The position numbers and the translations under genes were made by a program. The notes below the pieces were generated by a model. That model worked only from the letters and a program-made list of their open reading frames with translations, was not told where the DNA came from and ran no database searches. A stretch of 64,000 bases of DNA from Idiomarina piscisalsi (lineage in GTDB: Bacteria > Pseudomonadota > Gammaproteobacteria > Enterobacterales > Alteromonadaceae): assembly GCF_002211765.1 (NCBI RefSeq), contig NZ_CP022133.1, positions 806,001-870,000 on the forward strand. Reading direction: 5' to 3'. Of this stretch, positions 1-9,880 are shown piece after piece. Position 1 is the first letter of the stretch; each line of letters opens with the position of its first letter.

Positions 1-767
1 CACATGAAGAGCTAGGCAGTGAACTTTCGGATGTTGATACCTATCGACAACCACCTGAACCAGAGCAGAATGAGCAGCCCCTCTCTCAAACTGAGACTCC
101 GGTATCCGGTTTAGATGATTTGCTGCAAATGCGGCAAGATTTAATGCAAAAAAAAAAGCCCGGTGAAGTAGCATCGAAAGGCACTTCTGAAGCGTCAAGC
201 CATCAGGAGTCAACGGCTCAACCTAGAGCCGCAGCGGCAACACCTGAATCAAAGTGGGAATTAAACCGGGTAGAGACTTCTGAACGACCACACGACAATG
301 CTGCGCGCAGTGATACGCCGCAGCCGGTGGTTACCGCAGAGCACAACTACGACTATCCGGAAATTACCGACGATATAAAAGAGGCGGCGGATATTGATAG
401 CTGGAGCGCAATGATAGCGGGCATGGACATTTCTGGCTTGGCGCGACAGGTATTACTGAACTCGGAGTTACGGCAAAGTAGCGATGATAATTGGACGATT
501 CTGGTTAATAGTGACCAACAGTCGTTGTTAAATAGCGCAACCGAACAGGCTGTAAGGGAGTCTTTGCTAGAAGTGTTGGGACAACATACGACGGTGTCTT
601 TTTCGATAGGAACGCCGACGCAGCCTACGCCACTTATGTTGCAACAACGTATTAATGAATACAGACATAAGCGCGCTCTAGAACGCTTGGAAAAAGATAA
701 TGGCGTAATGGAGTTGAAAAAACGCTTTGGCGCACAAATTGATAAAGAATCGGTGCAAGCGCTTTAA
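1..767 (+). CDS. dnaX: DNA polymerase III subunit tau/gamma, C-terminal part (partial)
   Basis: This is the 3' end of the clamp-loader gene dnaX; the reading frame is open from base 3 and the start lies outside the window. The visible part (about 254 residues) is a charged, Pro/Gln-rich linker followed by a folded C-terminal domain (from about base 380), which in tau contacts the polymerase alpha subunit. The identification rests on ybaB and recR directly downstream, the classical dnaX-ybaB-recR order, and on a slippery A-run in the linker. No ATPase motifs can be seen because the N-terminal half is missing. The gene ends 29 bp before ybaB, so co-transcription is likely. Confidence 0.88.
   Translation, partial: HEELGSELSDVDTYRQPPEPEQNEQPLSQTETPVSGLDDLLQMRQDLMQKKKPGEVASKGTSEASSHQESTAQPRAAAATPESKWELNRVETSERPHDNAARSDTPQPVVTAEHNYDYPEITDDIKEAADIDSWSAMIAGMDISGLARQVLLNSELRQSSDDNWTILVNSDQQSLLNSATEQAVRESLLEVLGQHTTVSFSIGTPTQPTPLMLQQRINEYRHKRALERLEKDNGVMELKKRFGAQIDKESVQAL
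148..187 (+). other. Probable dnaX programmed -1 frameshift / slippage site
   Basis: A run of ten A followed by G (148-158) gives the heptamer A-AAA-AAG in the zero frame (A152, codons 153-155 and 156-158). After a -1 slip the ribosome would read GCC, CGG and then TGA at 164-166, ending the protein after two extra residues (A-R). That product would be the short gamma form. GAAGT (165-169) and ACTTC (183-187) can form a small stem just downstream, where the E. coli signal also has a stem-loop. I see no strong Shine-Dalgarno-like stimulator upstream. A run of ten A could also cause transcriptional slippage. Confidence 0.72.
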
Positions 768-796
768 CGAATTAAATAAGAGATGAGGAAGTAAAC

Positions 797-1123
797 ATGT
801 TTAAAGGCGGAATGGGAAATATGATGAAGCAGGCGCAGCAAATGCAAGAGCGCATGCAAAAAGCCCAGGAAGAAATCGCAACGATGGAAGTCACCGGCGA
901 AGCTGGTGCTGGTATGGTAAAAGTCACAATGTTGGGCAACCACAACGTCAAACGCGTGAGCATTGATCCAAGCCTTATGGACGACGACCAGGAAATGCTG
1001 GAAGACTTAGTGGCAGCGGCGACGAACGATGCCGTGCGCCGTGTCGAAGAAACCAGTAAAGAACGTATGTCAGAAATTACCGGCGGTATGGGTTTACCTC
1101 CGGGCTTTAAAATGCCGTTTTAA
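797..1123 (+). CDS. ybaB: YbaB/EbfC nucleoid-associated DNA-binding protein
   Basis: This is a small dimeric DNA-binding protein of the YbaB/EbfC family, found bound to the nucleoid. At 108 residues it is of normal family size. It has the Met/Gln-rich start ([17 protein letters not shown]), a coiled helix to about residue 30, the central G-A-G-M-V-K-V strand region, and the Gly/Pro-rich tail [21 protein letters not shown] ribosome site precedes the ATG. It sits between dnaX and recR as in many bacteria; a role alongside recombination or repair is inferred from that position only. Confidence 0.95.
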   Translation: MFKGGMGNMMKQAQQMQERMQKAQEEIATMEVTGEAGAGMVKVTMLGNHNVKRVSIDPSLMDDDQEMLEDLVAAATNDAVRRVEETSKERMSEITGGMGLPPGFKMPF

Positions 1124-1138
1124 CGCGGAGCGACAGTA

Positions 1139-1744
1139 GTGAAGTTAAGCCCGGCTATCGAACAATTGGTGGAAAGCTTGAAGCGTTTACCTGGTGTTGG
1201 TCAGAAAACGGCGCAGCGTATGGCGTTTCACTTATTGGAAAGAGATAAACCGGGCGCATCAAACTTGTCTGACGCCTTAAAGCACGCGGTTGAAACTGTC
1301 GGACATTGTGAACGTTGCCGTACATTGACGGAAAACGAGCTTTGCCCTATTTGTCTGGACTCAAGCCGGAGTCAAAGTGGTGTGCTTTGCATCGTTGAAA
1401 CGCCGGCCGATGTGTTAGCCATTGAGCAAACCTCCCAGTTTAAAGGTCGCTATTTTGTGTTAATGGGTCACTTATCGCCGCTCGATGGTGTTGGCCCCTC
1501 AGACATTGGCTTAGATAAGCTCGAAGAGCAGCTTCAATCCGACGATATCGAAGAAATTATACTGGCCACCAACCCTACCGTCGAAGGTGATGCGACAGCG
1601 CATTACATTGCAGACATGGCGGATCAGCATAACATTGACACGACTCGCATCGCTCACGGTGTTCCTGTAGGCGGTGAGCTGGGTTATGTTGACCAAACCA
1701 CACTGGGTCACGCGTTTACCGGTCGAAAACAATTCTCTCGCTGA
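1139..1744 (+). CDS. recR: Recombination mediator RecR
   Basis: RecR works with RecF and RecO to load RecA onto gapped single-stranded DNA. The protein has 201 residues, like E. coli RecR. A helix-hairpin-helix ([14 protein letters not shown], about residues 17-30) is followed by a zinc finger with Cys57, Cys60, Cys69 and Cys72 and by a Toprim domain starting at [10 protein letters not shown]. The start is GTG, 15 bp after the ybaB stop and preceded by GCGGAG. The stop codon lies directly against the sigma-32 promoter of htpG. Confidence 0.96.
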   Translation: MKLSPAIEQLVESLKRLPGVGQKTAQRMAFHLLERDKPGASNLSDALKHAVETVGHCERCRTLTENELCPICLDSSRSQSGVLCIVETPADVLAIEQTSQFKGRYFVLMGHLSPLDGVGPSDIGLDKLEEQLQSDDIEEIILATNPTVEGDATAHYIADMADQHNIDTTRIAHGVPVGGELGYVDQTTLGHAFTGRKQFSR

Positions 1745-1772
1745 CTTGAAAACCATAGTGTCATCCCCATTT
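1745..1772 (+). promoter_or_regulatory. Sigma-32 (heat-shock) promoter of htpG
   Basis: CTTGAAA (1745-1751), a 13-bp spacer and CCCCATTT (1765-1772) match the RpoH consensus CTTGAAA-N(11-16)-CCCCATNT at every defined position. It begins one base after the recR stop and lies 49 bp before the htpG start, so htpG should be heat-inducible independently of dnaX-ybaB-recR. Confidence 0.88.
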
Positions 1773-1820
1773 TAAAACGTTAGGTATCACTGTACGTTTT
1801 AAACAGTAGGAGAAAACACT

Positions 1821-3734
1821 ATGGCGGAAGCCGGTCAAATGGAAAAACACGGGTTTCAGACAGAAGTAAAACAGTTGCTTCATTTGATGATCCATTCTTT
1901 GTATTCCAATAAAGAAATTTTCTTGCGCGAATTGGTTTCCAACGCGTCTGATGCGGCGGATAAGCTGCGCTTTAAGGCGCTGAGTGACAACTCTTTATAC
2001 GGCGACGACAATGAGCTGTTTGTCCGTATCTCGGTCGATAAGGAAGCTAAAACCGTTACTGTCAGTGACAACGGTATTGGCATGACGCGTGACGATGTTA
2101 TGAATAACCTGGGCACTATCGCTAAGTCGGGAACAGCTGAGTTCTTTGGCCAGCTTTCTGGTGATCAGGCAAAAGATAGTCAGCTTATTGGTCAGTTTGG
2201 TGTCGGCTTCTACTCCGCATTTATTGTTGCAGATGAAGTGACCGTGCGCACTCGCTCAGCGTTAGGTAATGACACTGCGGGTGTTGAATGGCATTCGCGT
2301 GGCGAAGGGGAATTTGAAATTGCTGACATTGAAAAGGCACGTCGCGGCACGGATATCATCTTGCACCTGAAAGATGATGCCGAAGAATTCTTAGACGAGT
2401 ACCGCCTGCGAGGCATTATTAATAAATACTCAGAGCACTTGAGCATTCCAGTGCAAATGTGGAAAGAACCGGTTGCTGAATCTGAAGACAGTGAAGGCAA
2501 TAAAATTGAAGCGCAGCCCGGTGAATGGGAAACCATTAACTCAGGCAAGGCGCTCTGGACGCGTGATAAGTCAGAAATTACTGACGACGAATACAAAGAG
2601 TTTTACAAAACCGTTGCCCACGACTTTGACGAACCGCTGCTGTGGACGCATAACAAAGTCGAAGGTACCACGGAGTACACAAACTTGCTGTACATTCCGA
2701 AAAGAGCTCCATGGGATTTATGGAACCGCGAGCAGCAGCATGGCGTAAAGCTTTACGTTAAGCGCGTCTTCATTATGGACGACGCAGAGCAGTTAATGCC
2801 GACTTATCTGCGTTTTGTGCGCGGCTTGGTGGATTCAAACGACTTGCCGTTGAATGTGTCTCGCGAAATTCTTCAGGACAACAAAATTACTCGTTCTATG
2901 CGTAACGGCAGCACTAAAAAAGTGCTACAAATTCTGAAGAAACTAGCGAAAGACAACAAGGAAGAGTATCAGCAGTTCTGGGACACCTTCGGTAATGTCT
3001 TGAAAGAAGGTCCAGCAGAAGACCACAGTAATCGTGAGCGCATTGCTGAGCTACTGCGCTTTGCATCGACTCATAACGACAGTACTGCTCAGTCCGTTAG
3101 TCTTGATGACTACATTGAGCGCATGAAGGATGGTCAGGATAAGATTTTCTACATTGTGGCGGACAGCTATGAAGCGGCGAAAAATAATCCCGCATTGGAA
3201 ATATTCCGCAAGAAAGGTATAGAAGTTCTGTTGCTCTCCGACCGTATTGATGAATGGCTCATGAGCCACTTAACTGAGTTTAAGGAAAAGCAGTTACAGT
3301 CGGTCACTCGAGGTGATTTGGATCTTGGTGAGCTCGACGACGAACAAGATAAGGCAGAGCAGGAAAAAGCCGAAGAAGCCTTTAAAGAAAGTCTTGAGCG
3401 TTTTGAGAAAGCGTTGGGGGGCAAAGTGAAAAAGGTTCGCGTAACGCACCGCTTAACGGACTCTCCGGCGTGTATCATCACTGACGAGCATGATATGAGC
3501 ACACAAATGGCGAAGTTGATGGAAGCGGCAGGTCAGGCGGTACCCGAAACCAAGTACATTTTTGAAGTAAACCCTGAGCACGCTTTGGTTCAGAGAATGC
3601 TGGAAAAAGACGACGAAACCTTCAAAGAGTGGGCTGATGTATTACTCGATCAAGCAACACTCGCAGAGCGTGGAAATCTGAAAGATCCAGCCTCATTTGT
3701 GACGAAACTGAATAAGTTAATGCTTAACGCATAA
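1821..3734 (+). CDS. htpG: Hsp90-family chaperone HtpG
   Basis: Cytosolic bacterial Hsp90, an ATP-dependent dimeric chaperone that remodels client proteins with DnaK/DnaJ. At 637 residues it is close to E. coli HtpG (624). The N-terminal GHKL ATPase domain shows [20 protein letters not shown], the DNGIGM loop and [11 protein letters not shown] (nucleotide lid). The middle domain contains [11 protein letters not shown] with the conserved Arg, and an acidic stretch ([14 protein letters not shown]) precedes the dimerisation domain. AGGAG lies 8 bp before ATG. It has its own sigma-32 promoter in the 76-bp gap after recR. Confidence 0.98.
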   Translation: MAEAGQMEKHGFQTEVKQLLHLMIHSLYSNKEIFLRELVSNASDAADKLRFKALSDNSLYGDDNELFVRISVDKEAKTVTVSDNGIGMTRDDVMNNLGTIAKSGTAEFFGQLSGDQAKDSQLIGQFGVGFYSAFIVADEVTVRTRSALGNDTAGVEWHSRGEGEFEIADIEKARRGTDIILHLKDDAEEFLDEYRLRGIINKYSEHLSIPVQMWKEPVAESEDSEGNKIEAQPGEWETINSGKALWTRDKSEITDDEYKEFYKTVAHDFDEPLLWTHNKVEGTTEYTNLLYIPKRAPWDLWNREQQHGVKLYVKRVFIMDDAEQLMPTYLRFVRGLVDSNDLPLNVSREILQDNKITRSMRNGSTKKVLQILKKLAKDNKEEYQQFWDTFGNVLKEGPAEDHSNRERIAELLRFASTHNDSTAQSVSLDDYIERMKDGQDKIFYIVADSYEAAKNNPALEIFRKKGIEVLLLSDRIDEWLMSHLTEFKEKQLQSVTRGDLDLGELDDEQDKAEQEKAEEAFKESLERFEKALGGKVKKVRVTHRLTDSPACIITDEHDMSTQMAKLMEAAGQAVPETKYIFEVNPEHALVQRMLEKDDETFKEWADVLLDQATLAERGNLKDPASFVTKLNKLMLNA

Positions 3735-3785
3735 CCCTTCTGCTGCGGTCATACCATTGGCCGCAGCACTTCTCTGTGCTTGTAA

Positions 3786-4493
<708 letters not shown>

Positions 4494-4498
4494 ACACA

Positions 4499-4523
4499 AA
4501 GGCTCACTTAGTGGGCCTTTTTT
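4499..4523 (+). terminator. Rho-independent terminator after adk
   Basis: AGGCTCAC and GTGGGCCT pair (one G-T) around a TTA loop and are followed by six T. It lies a few bases after the adk stop. Confidence 0.8.
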
Positions 4524-4541
4524 GAATAAAGGGACGACAAA

Positions 4542-4943
4542 ATGGATATTCGCATCACCGGTTTTTACGCTGGCTTACTGGCAGTACTTTATTTAATTTT
4601 GGCGGTTCGAATTGTTCGCTTACGCTGGAAGTATCGTGTTGGTATTGGTACCGGTGGAGAAGACGAGCTGAAAGTGGCGGTACGAGTCCACGGTAACTTT
4701 ATTGAATATGTTCCGTTTATTCTTATTTTGCTTGGTATGGTTGAAGCTAATGGGACCTCAACTGAGCTGGTTCACGGAATTGGCATTGCTACGCTCATTG
4801 CCCGTATAAGCCATGCTATTGGTTTAACTAAGACAATAGGGCCAAGCATCTTTCGCACTATTGGTGTTCTGGGTACCTTCGCCGTTCTGTTATTCAGTGC
4901 GGGAATTTGTGTCGGTCAGTTCATTGGCTTTAGCTTGCTGTAG
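4542..4943 (+). CDS. MAPEG-family membrane protein
   Basis: This is a small integral membrane protein of 133 residues with about four hydrophobic helices. It shows the MAPEG-type pattern: R-V-R-L-R-W-K-Y-R-V-G-I-G-T-G-G after the first helix, then K-V-A-V-R-V-H-G-N-F-I-E-Y-V-P in which the conserved Arg, Asn and Glu sit before helix 2. Eukaryotic members use glutathione (eicosanoid metabolism, microsomal GST); bacterial members of this YecN-like type have no settled substrate. AGGGACGA precedes ATG. The next gene, a hydrolase, starts 9 bp after its stop, so the two may be co-transcribed. Confidence 0.85.
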   Translation: MDIRITGFYAGLLAVLYLILAVRIVRLRWKYRVGIGTGGEDELKVAVRVHGNFIEYVPFILILLGMVEANGTSTELVHGIGIATLIARISHAIGLTKTIGPSIFRTIGVLGTFAVLLFSAGICVGQFIGFSLL

Positions 4944-4952
4944 AGAAACAAA

Positions 4953-5735
4953 ATGTCAGAGTTAGGTTCCGGAGTGTATGTTTTTGGTGAGAAGCACAAC
5001 CCACCGGTATTGTTGCTTCACAGCTCACAAAGCGCGAGTTCTCAGTGGCGAGACTTAATTCAAAGGCTTAGCCCAACTCGTTTTGTTATTGCCGTTGACT
5101 TACTCGGTTATGGGAGAGCACCACAGCCTGAGGCTGTGGCAAACTTTCGCTTAGCAGACGAGGTCCCTCGGGTCGTCGAGGCGATTTCGGCCTTAAAAAT
5201 AGATACTGCAATTGATGTGATTGGTCACTCTTACGGTGGTGCCTTGGCGTTGAAACTGGCTTTGGAGCAGCCTTTTACCATCTCAAAACTGGCGGTTTAT
5301 GAGCCTGTGGCTTTCCATGTGTTAGCCGATGACTCGCCTGGAATGATTGAAATACAAGAAATCAGCCAGGCGATGCATGGCAAAGACGCTGAAGAGTGTA
5401 CCCGCACCTTTGTCGATTACTGGAACCGTCCTGGCTACTTCGACGCTTTGCCGTTCAAAATACAAGCGTTGATGGTGAAGCAGGCAGCCAAGGTCGCACT
5501 GGACTTTGATGCGCTGCTTAACGAACCTAAGCGCCTGGACGATTATGCTGGTCTTGAGCAGCCGGTGTTGATGGTTCAGGGGGAGCATACTCGTCGGAGT
5601 GCTAAGGCAGTGGCGGATGCGCTCTCGACGGTTATTAGCCACCTGCGGCGTGAGTCCATTGCGGCTGGACACATGGGACCTCTGACGCATCCGGCAGAGG
5701 TGAATGAGAAGTTAGTACAATACATCAACAGCTAA
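4953..5735 (+). CDS. Alpha/beta-fold hydrolase
   Basis: Soluble alpha/beta hydrolase of 260 residues; the substrate is not recognisable. The oxyanion region LLLHSSQSASSQW is followed by the nucleophile elbow GHSYGG (Ser93), an acid expected near VLMVQGEHT, and the catalytic His in AGHMGPLTHP near residue 240. It has no signal peptide. It starts 9 bp after the MAPEG gene and ends 44 bp before a MATE exporter. Esterases, C-C hydrolases and haloperoxidase-like enzymes all share this fold, so I leave the function open. Confidence 0.85.
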   Translation: MSELGSGVYVFGEKHNPPVLLLHSSQSASSQWRDLIQRLSPTRFVIAVDLLGYGRAPQPEAVANFRLADEVPRVVEAISALKIDTAIDVIGHSYGGALALKLALEQPFTISKLAVYEPVAFHVLADDSPGMIEIQEISQAMHGKDAEECTRTFVDYWNRPGYFDALPFKIQALMVKQAAKVALDFDALLNEPKRLDDYAGLEQPVLMVQGEHTRRSAKAVADALSTVISHLRRESIAAGHMGPLTHPAEVNEKLVQYINS

Positions 5736-5779
5736 CGCCACACGTGCAATACAGCTTAAATTAGCGAGACACACCAACC

Positions 5780-7165
5780 GTGAAATCCTGGCAAGACAAT
5801 AAAAGCGAAGTGATCAAACTGGCTCGACTTACTGGTCCAATACTTATCGCACAACTTACACAGATGCTGATGAGCGTTGTTGATACGGTAATGGCCGGTC
5901 GAAAAAGCGCGATTGATCTTGCCGCGGTATCCGTTGGCGGCAGTATTTTTGTACCGGCGACACTATTGGTTTTCGGTCTTGCTTTGGCGCTTGCACCCAT
6001 TATTTCTCATTTCGACGGCTCCGGTGGTCATCGGAAAATGGCGAACATGCTGCAGCAGGGGTTTTATGCTTGTGCCATAGTCGGAGTTATTACCTTAGTA
6101 GGGATGTCTTCCGCGCCCTGGCTGCTCGACTTAATGGAAGTAGAGGATAAGTTCCGTCAAGTCACGCTCGATTACCTGTTTTATATTGCCTGGGGCATTC
6201 CCGGCTTTGTTATTTATGCCGTTCTGAGAAACTTTTGTGAGGGCATGTCGAATACCATGCCGTCGCTGATTATTGGCTTTATTGGGCTAATCATCAATAT
6301 TCCGGCGAACTACATTTTCGTGTACGGCGAATTTGGCATGCCGGCACTTGGTGGTGCTGGCTGTGGTGTGGCAACAGCCCTTGTGCTTTGGGGAATGGCA
6401 ATTTCCATGGCCATTTATACATTCGGAGCCAAGCGCTATAAAGAATTAAAGTTATTGCGCCGCTGGTACAAGCCGAGTTGGGATGACGTGACTTATGTTA
6501 TTCGTCTGGGGTTTCCCATTTCAATGTCGCTGTTTTTTGAGGTGAGCTTATTTGCCGCGGTTGCGCTATTAATTGCTCCGTTAGGTCCTACTGTGGTCTC
6601 CGCCCACCAAATAGCCTTAAACATAAGTTCACTGGTTTATATGGTCCCGCTCAGTATTTCTATGGCGGTGACTTTACGTGTTGGTTTTGCACTAGGTGCC
6701 GGAAACCCGGATAACGCAATGCGAAACTTCAGAATTGCCCTATGGTTTGGCGGCGTCTTTGCAGCCGTTAACGGTCTTATTATGTACTTAGGTGGCAGCT
6801 TTCTGGCTAGCTTGTATACACCCAACACAGAAGTCATTAACTTAGCAGCGACCTTGATGGGGTTAGCTGCTATTTTCACCTTGTCTGACACCTTCCAGGT
6901 GGTCGCAATGGGCACTCTCAGAGGCTACAAGGACACGACACTGCCAATGATACTAGCGTTTATATCTTATTGGCCTTTTGGTTTAACCGTGGGCTATGTA
7001 CTTGGCAGAACCGACTTAGTGGTGCCGGCAATGGGCGCCGCAGGTTTTTGGATAGGTTTTATTAGTGGCCTGAGTGTGGCGGCTGTACTGCTGTCTGTCA
7101 GGCTGAAGAAAGTATCAAAAGCCTACAAACGCCGCCACTTTCAGGAGCAGCTGAATAGCGCTTAA
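5780..7165 (+). CDS. norM: MATE-family multidrug exporter, NorM type
   Basis: Inner-membrane exporter of the MATE family, which uses a Na+ or H+ gradient to expel cationic drugs and dyes. The 461 residues form about twelve hydrophobic segments in two halves, starting LARLTGPILIAQLTQMLMSVVDTVMAG, with the MATE signature D-T-V-M-A-G-R and the mirrored HQIALNISSLVYMVPLSIS in the second half. NorM is the closest subfamily by length and motif. The start is GTG at 5780. It converges with hisIE, separated by only 11 bp; no clear terminator is visible there. Confidence 0.9.
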   Translation: MKSWQDNKSEVIKLARLTGPILIAQLTQMLMSVVDTVMAGRKSAIDLAAVSVGGSIFVPATLLVFGLALALAPIISHFDGSGGHRKMANMLQQGFYACAIVGVITLVGMSSAPWLLDLMEVEDKFRQVTLDYLFYIAWGIPGFVIYAVLRNFCEGMSNTMPSLIIGFIGLIINIPANYIFVYGEFGMPALGGAGCGVATALVLWGMAISMAIYTFGAKRYKELKLLRRWYKPSWDDVTYVIRLGFPISMSLFFEVSLFAAVALLIAPLGPTVVSAHQIALNISSLVYMVPLSISMAVTLRVGFALGAGNPDNAMRNFRIALWFGGVFAAVNGLIMYLGGSFLASLYTPNTEVINLAATLMGLAAIFTLSDTFQVVAMGTLRGYKDTTLPMILAFISYWPFGLTVGYVLGRTDLVVPAMGAAGFWIGFISGLSVAAVLLSVRLKKVSKAYKRRHFQEQLNSA

Positions 7166-7176
7166 ATAGCATTGCA

Positions 7177-7791
7177 CTAATTATGGCGCTGTTTCAATAC
7201 CTTAAGCACATCGCTCATCGATAAGTCGCTGGCGCTCAGTACCACCAATAAGTGATACAGCAGATCAGCACTTTCGTTGAGCAGTTCGTCTTTGTCGTTG
7301 GTTGCTGCTGCCAATGCCACTTCGACGCCTTCTTCGCCGACTTTCTGGGCGCAGCGTTTAATGCCTTTCTGGAAGAGGCTGGCAGTGTAACTTTCACCGG
7401 CATCGGCGCCTTTTCTTGAATTAATAACTCCCTCTAAGTGGTGTAAAAAAGACCCTGACGTGTCAGCAAAACAGCTCTGAGTGCCTAGGTGACAGGTTGG
7501 CCCATTTGGGGTTGCTTTAATTAGCAGTGCGTCACTGTCGCAGTCGGTATGAACCTCTTCCAACTCAAGAACATGCCCAGAGCTTTCACCCTTAGTCCAT
7601 AAACGCTCTTTGCTGCGGCTGTAAAAAGTGACCTGACCTGACACTAATGTCTTTTCAAGTGCCTTGTCGTTCATGTAACCCAGCATCAGGACCTCGCCGG
7701 TCAGAACGTGCTGGACAACACAGGGAAGCAGGTTGTCCATTTTTGCCCAGTCAAGGCTGTTTAAATTTTGCTTGTCGACTCTCACTGTCAC
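7177..7791 (-). CDS. hisI: Bifunctional phosphoribosyl-AMP cyclohydrolase / phosphoribosyl-ATP pyrophosphatase
   Basis: HisIE carries out the second and third steps of histidine synthesis: the C-terminal HisE domain hydrolyses PR-ATP to PR-AMP and the N-terminal HisI domain opens the purine ring. The protein has 204 residues. HisI shows the metal-binding HTDCDSDALL and GPTCHLGTQSCF; HisE begins near residue 115 and has the KVGEEGVEVALAAA and ESADLLYHLLVVL helices. It is the last gene of the his operon, starting 3 bp after the hisF stop. Confidence 0.97.
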   Translation of the reverse strand: MTVRVDKQNLNSLDWAKMDNLLPCVVQHVLTGEVLMLGYMNDKALEKTLVSGQVTFYSRSKERLWTKGESSGHVLELEEVHTDCDSDALLIKATPNGPTCHLGTQSCFADTSGSFLHHLEGVINSRKGADAGESYTASLFQKGIKRCAQKVGEEGVEVALAAATNDKDELLNESADLLYHLLVVLSASDLSMSDVLKVLKQRHN

Positions 7792-7794
7792 TCC

Positions 7795-8577
7795 TTAGGG
7801 TTCAATTGGACGCACGACAATGCCATTGTTGTGCATTGCGCTTTTCACATCGGCGATTGAAAATACGTTCTTATGAAAGACTGAAGCTGCCAGAGCTCCA
7901 TCAACTTTGGCGTCATTAAAAACATCGACAAAATGCTGTATTTCACCAGCGCCACCAGAGGCGATTATGGGTACTGAACAGTAATCGCGTAAAGCGGCCA
8001 GTTGTTCAATATCGTATCCTTTGCGTACGCCGTCCTGATTCATGCAGTTTAAGACAATTTCACCGGCGCCCCGTTTAATCACTTCCTGTAACCAGTCTTT
8101 GGTTTGCCATGCCGATTTGCGTGACTTTTCCTCGTCGCCGGTAAATTGGTGCACCTCATAGGTACCGGTCTCTTCATTGAAGAAGCTGTCAATACCGATA
8201 ACTATGCACTGTTGACCGAATTCTGCCACCAACGTGTCGATAAGTGACGGGTCCAGTAATGCAGGGGAGTTAATTGACAATTTATCAGCGCCTTTTGACA
8301 GCAGTTCTTGCGCTTGTGCCACTGAACGAATACCGCCGGCGACCGTAAACGGAATGTTAATTTCTTTGGCAACTCGCTCTACCCACGACTTATCCACCGT
8401 GCGCCCATCGGACGAAGCGGTAATGTCATAGAAAACCAACTCGTCGGCACCGCTCTCGGCGTAATGGCGAGCCAACGGAATAATGTCACCAATGACTTCG
8501 TGGTTGCGAAATTTAACGCCTTTAACGACCTGACCGTCACGAACGTCCAGGCAGGGAATTACTCGCTTTGCCAACAT
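7795..8577 (-). CDS. hisF: Imidazole glycerol phosphate synthase subunit HisF
   Basis: Cyclase subunit of IGP synthase. With ammonia from HisH it converts PRFAR to imidazole glycerol phosphate and AICAR, linking histidine and purine synthesis. It is a 260-residue TIM barrel with the catalytic Asp in PCLDVRDG (about residue 11) and the second in IGIDSFF (near 130), plus the phosphate-binding loops TVAGGIRS and IASGGAGE. Its start overlaps the hisA stop by 19 bp, indicating translational coupling. Confidence 0.97.
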   Translation of the reverse strand: MLAKRVIPCLDVRDGQVVKGVKFRNHEVIGDIIPLARHYAESGADELVFYDITASSDGRTVDKSWVERVAKEINIPFTVAGGIRSVAQAQELLSKGADKLSINSPALLDPSLIDTLVAEFGQQCIVIGIDSFFNEETGTYEVHQFTGDEEKSRKSAWQTKDWLQEVIKRGAGEIVLNCMNQDGVRKGYDIEQLAALRDYCSVPIIASGGAGEIQHFVDVFNDAKVDGALAASVFHKNVFSIADVKSAMHNNGIVVRPIEP

Positions 8578-9296
8578 GCCAGTGCATCCTCCAGAGTGAA
8601 TTGGTTGGTTAGCAGCGATTTCCCCAGAATCACAGAGTCGCAGTTAATGGCTTTTAACGCTTTTATATCGTCTAAACTGCTTACGCCACCCGACGCTTGC
8701 CACTGCACGTTTGGGTACTTACTTTTGTACTTTTGATACAGTTCGACGTTGCTGCCGCTGAGTGTGCCGTCCTTGCTAATGTCCGTGCACAATACGTGTT
8801 GGCAGCCTACTTCAAGGTATTGGTCTAAAACATCTTCCAGGGCCTTGCCTGAAGACTCTTGCCAGCCGTGCGTTGCCACTAACGCCTGACCGTTGGGTTG
8901 AATGTTGACATCCAGCGCCAGCACAATCTTTTCAGGACCGTAGGTTTTAAACCATTCGAGCACCTTCTCTGGTGAACTGACAGCGGTTGAGCCTATCACT
9001 ACACGCGTAACGCCAACAGCCAACAGAGCGTCGATGTCTTCGGTGGTGCGAATACCGCCACCGACCTGACAACTCATACCTGACGCTTTGATCAGTTTTT
9101 CCAACAGCTTTGTTTGACGCTGCTTAGGATCCTTGGCGCCGTCTAAGTCCACTAAGTGAAGCCATTTTGCGCCAGCTTTAGCGTAGCTCTGAGCTTGTTC
9201 AACCGGTGAAAACTGATATTCAGTTTTCTGAGAAAAGTCACCTTGGTACAGTCGTACAACGGTGCCATTAATTAAGTCTAACGCAGGTATTAGCAC
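8559..9296 (-). CDS. hisA: ProFAR isomerase HisA
   Basis: Catalyses the Amadori rearrangement of ProFAR to PRFAR, the fourth pathway step. It is a 245-residue TIM barrel related to HisF. The catalytic Asp residues lie in [17 protein letters not shown] (about residue 8) and LALDVNI (near 130); phosphate loops are VGGGIRT and ASGGVSS. It overlaps hisH by 7 bp and hisF by 19 bp. Confidence 0.97.
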   Translation of the reverse strand: MLIPALDLINGTVVRLYQGDFSQKTEYQFSPVEQAQSYAKAGAKWLHLVDLDGAKDPKQRQTKLLEKLIKASGMSCQVGGGIRTTEDIDALLAVGVTRVVIGSTAVSSPEKVLEWFKTYGPEKIVLALDVNIQPNGQALVATHGWQESSGKALEDVLDQYLEVGCQHVLCTDISKDGTLSGSNVELYQKYKSKYPNVQWQASGGVSSLDDIKALKAINCDSVILGKSLLTNQFTLEDALACWQSE

Positions 9297-9880
9297 AGCT
9301 TAGCCTCCAGAAACTCACGTAAAATTGATTCACCCACTTTGCCTGAGCGTTCTGGGTGAAATTGCGCGCCGAAGTAGTTGTTATGGCGAATCATGGATGC
9401 AAAGCGTTGACCGTACTCCGCTTCGGCAATGGTATATTCATCAACGGCAACCGCATAGCTGTGAACAAAGTAACAGTATTGTTCGGCAGACTTCAGAAGC
9501 GGATTATTATTGGTTGGCACCGACGTATTCCAGCCCATGTGCGGCAGCGGCAGTTCGCCAACCTCAAGCCGTTTAGTCAATGACGGAATTAACCCTAAGC
9601 ACTCGACATCACCTTCTTCTGAATGCGATGTCATGAGTTGCATTCCCAAACAAATGCCGAGCACTGGCTGCTCGAGTGACTTAAGCAGGTCTACCAATTG
9701 TTTTCTTTGTAGGTTACGCATCGCCGCCGCAGCGGTTCCCACACCGGGCAAAATGACACGACCAGCGGCGCGAATCGCGTCTGCATCGTCGGTTACCGTG
9801 CATGAGTATCCCAACCGTTCTATAGCAAAACGAACTGACGTTAAATTCGCGCACTCAGTATCAACAATCACCACCCTCAT
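9290..9880 (-). CDS. hisH: Imidazole glycerol phosphate synthase glutaminase subunit HisH
   Basis: Class I glutamine amidotransferase that supplies ammonia to HisF. Of 196 residues, the nucleophile is Cys77 in GICLGMQL and the His/Glu of the triad are in [11 protein letters not shown] near residue 175. The oxyanion loop [10 protein letters not shown] is also present. It overlaps hisB by 4 bp and hisA by 7 bp. Confidence 0.97.
   Translation of the reverse strand: MRVVIVDTECANLTSVRFAIERLGYSCTVTDDADAIRAAGRVILPGVGTAAAAMRNLQRKQLVDLLKSLEQPVLGICLGMQLMTSHSEEGDVECLGLIPSLTKRLEVGELPLPHMGWNTSVPTNNNPLLKSAEQYCYFVHSYAVAVDEYTIAEAEYGQRFASMIRHNNYFGAQFHPERSGKVGESILREFLEAKLC

Noticed and set aside
3742..3767. 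GCTGCGG/CCGCAGC hairpin after htpG as a terminator
   Set aside because: The stem is clear but no T-run follows; htpG-adk read-through remains possible.
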